Shown piece by piece: positions 4,976 to 6,508 of a stretch of 6,508 nucleotides of DNA. This stretch comes from Cyclobacteriaceae bacterium (GTDB lineage: Bacteria > Bacteroidota > Bacteroidia > Cytophagales > Cyclobacteriaceae): assembly GCA_028289505.1 (NCBI GenBank), contig JANQPK010000154.1:1-6508 (forward strand), given 5' to 3'. Numbering within the stretch: the first letter of the stretch is position 1; every line of letters starts with the position of its first letter. The notes beneath the pieces are model-generated. The model made no database searches. It was not told the DNA's origin and worked only from the letters and a program-made list of their open reading frames with translations. The position numbers and the translations under genes were made by a program.

Positions 4976-6508
4976 ATGTCAAATACAAACCCAGTAGAAC
5001 TCGATAAGGTCGTCATACGATTTGCCGGTGATTCAGGTGATGGAATGCAATTAACCGGGTCTCAATTTACTTACACCTCAGCTATGCTGGGAAATGACCT
5101 GGCTACCTTCCCCGATTTTCCGGCAGAAATTAGAGCACCTCAGGGAACGGTAGAGGGAGTTTCTGGCTTCCAGGTACAAATAGGCAAGGTTGATATTTAC
5201 ACTCCTGGCGACAGAGCAGATGTCTTGGTGGCGATGAACCCCGCAGCCCTAAAATCCAATTTAAATTGGGTTCGAAATGGGGGAAACATCATTGTCGATA
5301 CGGATTCATTTGCTGAGCGGAACCTGAAAAAAGCGGGTTATGAATCCAACCCTTTAGAAGATGGAAGCCTGGATGATTTTAAGATTATTGAGGCACCGAT
5401 CACCTCACTGACCAGAAAGGCATTAGAAGCAATAGAGTTAGACAACAAAAGCATTATACGCTGTAAGAACATGTTTGCCTTGGGCATGATGTACTACATG
5501 TTCGACAGGTCCAAACAGGAGACTGAAAGATTTCTGGAATCGAAATTCAAGAAACGCCCAGTGTTGATAGAGGCCAATAAGAAAGCTTTGGATGCGGGAT
5601 ATAACTATGCCATCACCATCAGGGCAATTGCCTCCAACTACAAGGTTCCTGCGGCGAAAATCGAAAAAGGTATTTACCGGCATATCTCCGGGAATCAGGC
5701 ACCCGCCTGGGGATTATTGGCAGCTTCTGAGAAAATTGATCGCAAACTCTTTTATGGAAGTTATCCCATTACACCGGCTTCCGATATTTTGCACGAACTT
5801 TCCAAGTTTAAGAACCTTGGAGTAATTACCCTACAGGCAGAGGATGAGATAGCTGCTGTGTGCTCAGCAATAGGAGCCAGCTATGCTGGTCAGCTGGGTG
5901 TTACAGCCTCAGCAGGTCCAGGTATTGCACTTAAAGGTGAAGCTATTGGGTTGGCTATAATGGCTGAGATCCCTTTGATCGTTATCGATGTCCAACGCGG
6001 CGGACCCTCTACTGGTCTTCCCACCAAGACAGAACAGGCTGATTTGAATTTGGCCCTGTACGGTAGAAATAGTGATTGTCCCTGCATCGTAATTGCACCC
6101 AGTACTCCCGCAAACTGTTTTGAATTCATATTCGAGTCAGCTCGCCTCACCGTGGAGCATATGACCCCGGTGATGTTTCTATCTGACGGTTATTTGGCTA
6201 ATGGTTCAGAACCCTGGAAATTACCCTCCACCTCTGATCTGCCTGATATTAAAATACCTCATTTCAAGGAAAATGGGCAGCCATTTCAACCATACCTGAG
6301 AGACGAGCAAAAAATGTCCCGATACTGGGTGGTTCCGGGAATGGCCGGGTTGGAACACAGAATTGGAGGACTGGAAAAAGAGGACATGACTGGAAATGTT
6401 TCTTATGATCCTGCTAATCATCAAAAGATGATCGACATCAGGGCTAAAAAGGTTCAGGCTGTGGCAAACTTTATTCCGGAGCAAAAATTAGAAGGCGCCC
6501 AATCCGGA
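4976..6508 (+). CDS. korA: 2-oxoglutarate:ferredoxin oxidoreductase, fused gamma-alpha subunit (KorA), C-terminus cut off by the window edge
   Basis: With a KorB partner carrying thiamine diphosphate, this subunit oxidises a 2-oxoacid with CoA and ferredoxin; for 2-oxoglutarate the product is succinyl-CoA. The frame is open for 511 codons from the ATG at 4976-4978 to the right edge, about 100 short of the usual 610-620 residues. The gamma domain comes first: RFAGDSGDGMQLTGSQF (15-31), FPAEIRAPQGTVEGVSGFQV (48-67) and LVAMNPAAL (84-92), to about residue 195. A linker leads to HISGNQAPAWG (236-246). The alpha domain then has FYGSYPITPASDILHEL (259-275), QAEDEIAAVCSAIGASYAG (287-305), TASAGPGIALKGEAIG (310-325) and the cofactor-contact stretch DVQRGGPSTGLPTKTEQAD (338-356). 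The leader lacks a Shine-Dalgarno sequence, as is usual in Bacteroidota. korB is expected just past the window. The substrate is inferred from the family; pyruvate or branched-chain 2-oxoacids are not excluded. Confidence 0.92.
   Translation, partial: MSNTNPVELDKVVIRFAGDSGDGMQLTGSQFTYTSAMLGNDLATFPDFPAEIRAPQGTVEGVSGFQVQIGKVDIYTPGDRADVLVAMNPAALKSNLNWVRNGGNIIVDTDSFAERNLKKAGYESNPLEDGSLDDFKIIEAPITSLTRKALEAIELDNKSIIRCKNMFALGMMYYMFDRSKQETERFLESKFKKRPVLIEANKKALDAGYNYAITIRAIASNYKVPAAKIEKGIYRHISGNQAPAWGLLAASEKIDRKLFYGSYPITPASDILHELSKFKNLGVITLQAEDEIAAVCSAIGASYAGQLGVTASAGPGIALKGEAIGLAIMAEIPLIVIDVQRGGPSTGLPTKTEQADLNLALYGRNSDCPCIVIAPSTPANCFEFIFESARLTVEHMTPVMFLSDGYLANGSEPWKLPSTSDLPDIKIPHFKENGQPFQPYLRDEQKMSRYWVVPGMAGLEHRIGGLEKEDMTGNVSYDPANHQKMIDIRAKKVQAVANFIPEQKLEGAQSG

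Noticed and set aside
5438..6484. Open frames on either strand at 5438-5683, 5592-5825, 5890-6150 and 6221-6484
   Set aside because: All are shadows of korA, whose frame is continuous through the region with family motifs throughout.
1..6508. Novel defence, biosynthetic or mobile system
   Set aside because: All but one of the genes belong to well-known housekeeping families, composition looks even, and no toxin, nuclease, transposase or phage motif was seen.

Overview
The window looks like a chromosomal housekeeping segment of a Bacteroidota bacterium, most likely of the Cytophagales type. The grounds are family resemblance (the long 627-residue PurF-like amidophosphoribosyltransferase that I know from Bacteroidota, and typical Bacteroidota forms of ThiL, methylmalonyl-CoA epimerase and the fused KorA), start codons with A-rich leaders and little Shine-Dalgarno sequence, and one TAnnTTTG-type promoter element. 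The assignment below phylum is inference.

Layout. On the minus strand, 1-981 holds methylmalonyl-CoA epimerase (mce) followed 16 bases later by thiL, which runs off the left edge. A 107-base divergent spacer separates them from a plus-strand pair: an unrecognised 135-residue cytosolic protein (1089-1496) and, 11 bases later, an A-type iron-sulfur carrier (1508-1828). This pair converges on the PurF-like gene (2001-3884, minus). The 172-base convergent spacer is the most structured non-coding stretch here: a hairpin just after the carrier gene, a long imperfect inverted repeat, a hairpin over the PurF-like stop codon, and a short direct repeat at both ends. Upstream of the PurF-like gene on the same strand is murI (3982-4794, minus). 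A 181-base divergent spacer with a nested inverted repeat leads to korA (4976 to the right edge, plus), the fused gamma-alpha subunit of a 2-oxoacid:ferredoxin oxidoreductase, cut off before its C-terminus.

How the genes fit together. They are mostly core metabolism: thiamine diphosphate synthesis (ThiL), methylmalonyl-CoA/succinyl-CoA interconversion (Mce), Fe-S cluster delivery (A-type carrier), the first step of purine synthesis (PurF-like), D-glutamate for peptidoglycan (MurI) and ferredoxin-linked 2-oxoacid oxidation (KorA). A loose thread is that the KorAB enzyme family uses thiamine diphosphate, Fe-S chemistry and succinyl-CoA, which would link thiL, the carrier gene and mce to korA; the genes lie in separate transcription units, so this is only suggestive.

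I see no mobile element, CRISPR array, RNA gene, defence system or clearly new multi-gene system. The points most worth a second look are the intergenic palindrome with flanking direct repeat, the uncharacterised partner of the Fe-S carrier, and the enlarged PurF-like protein.
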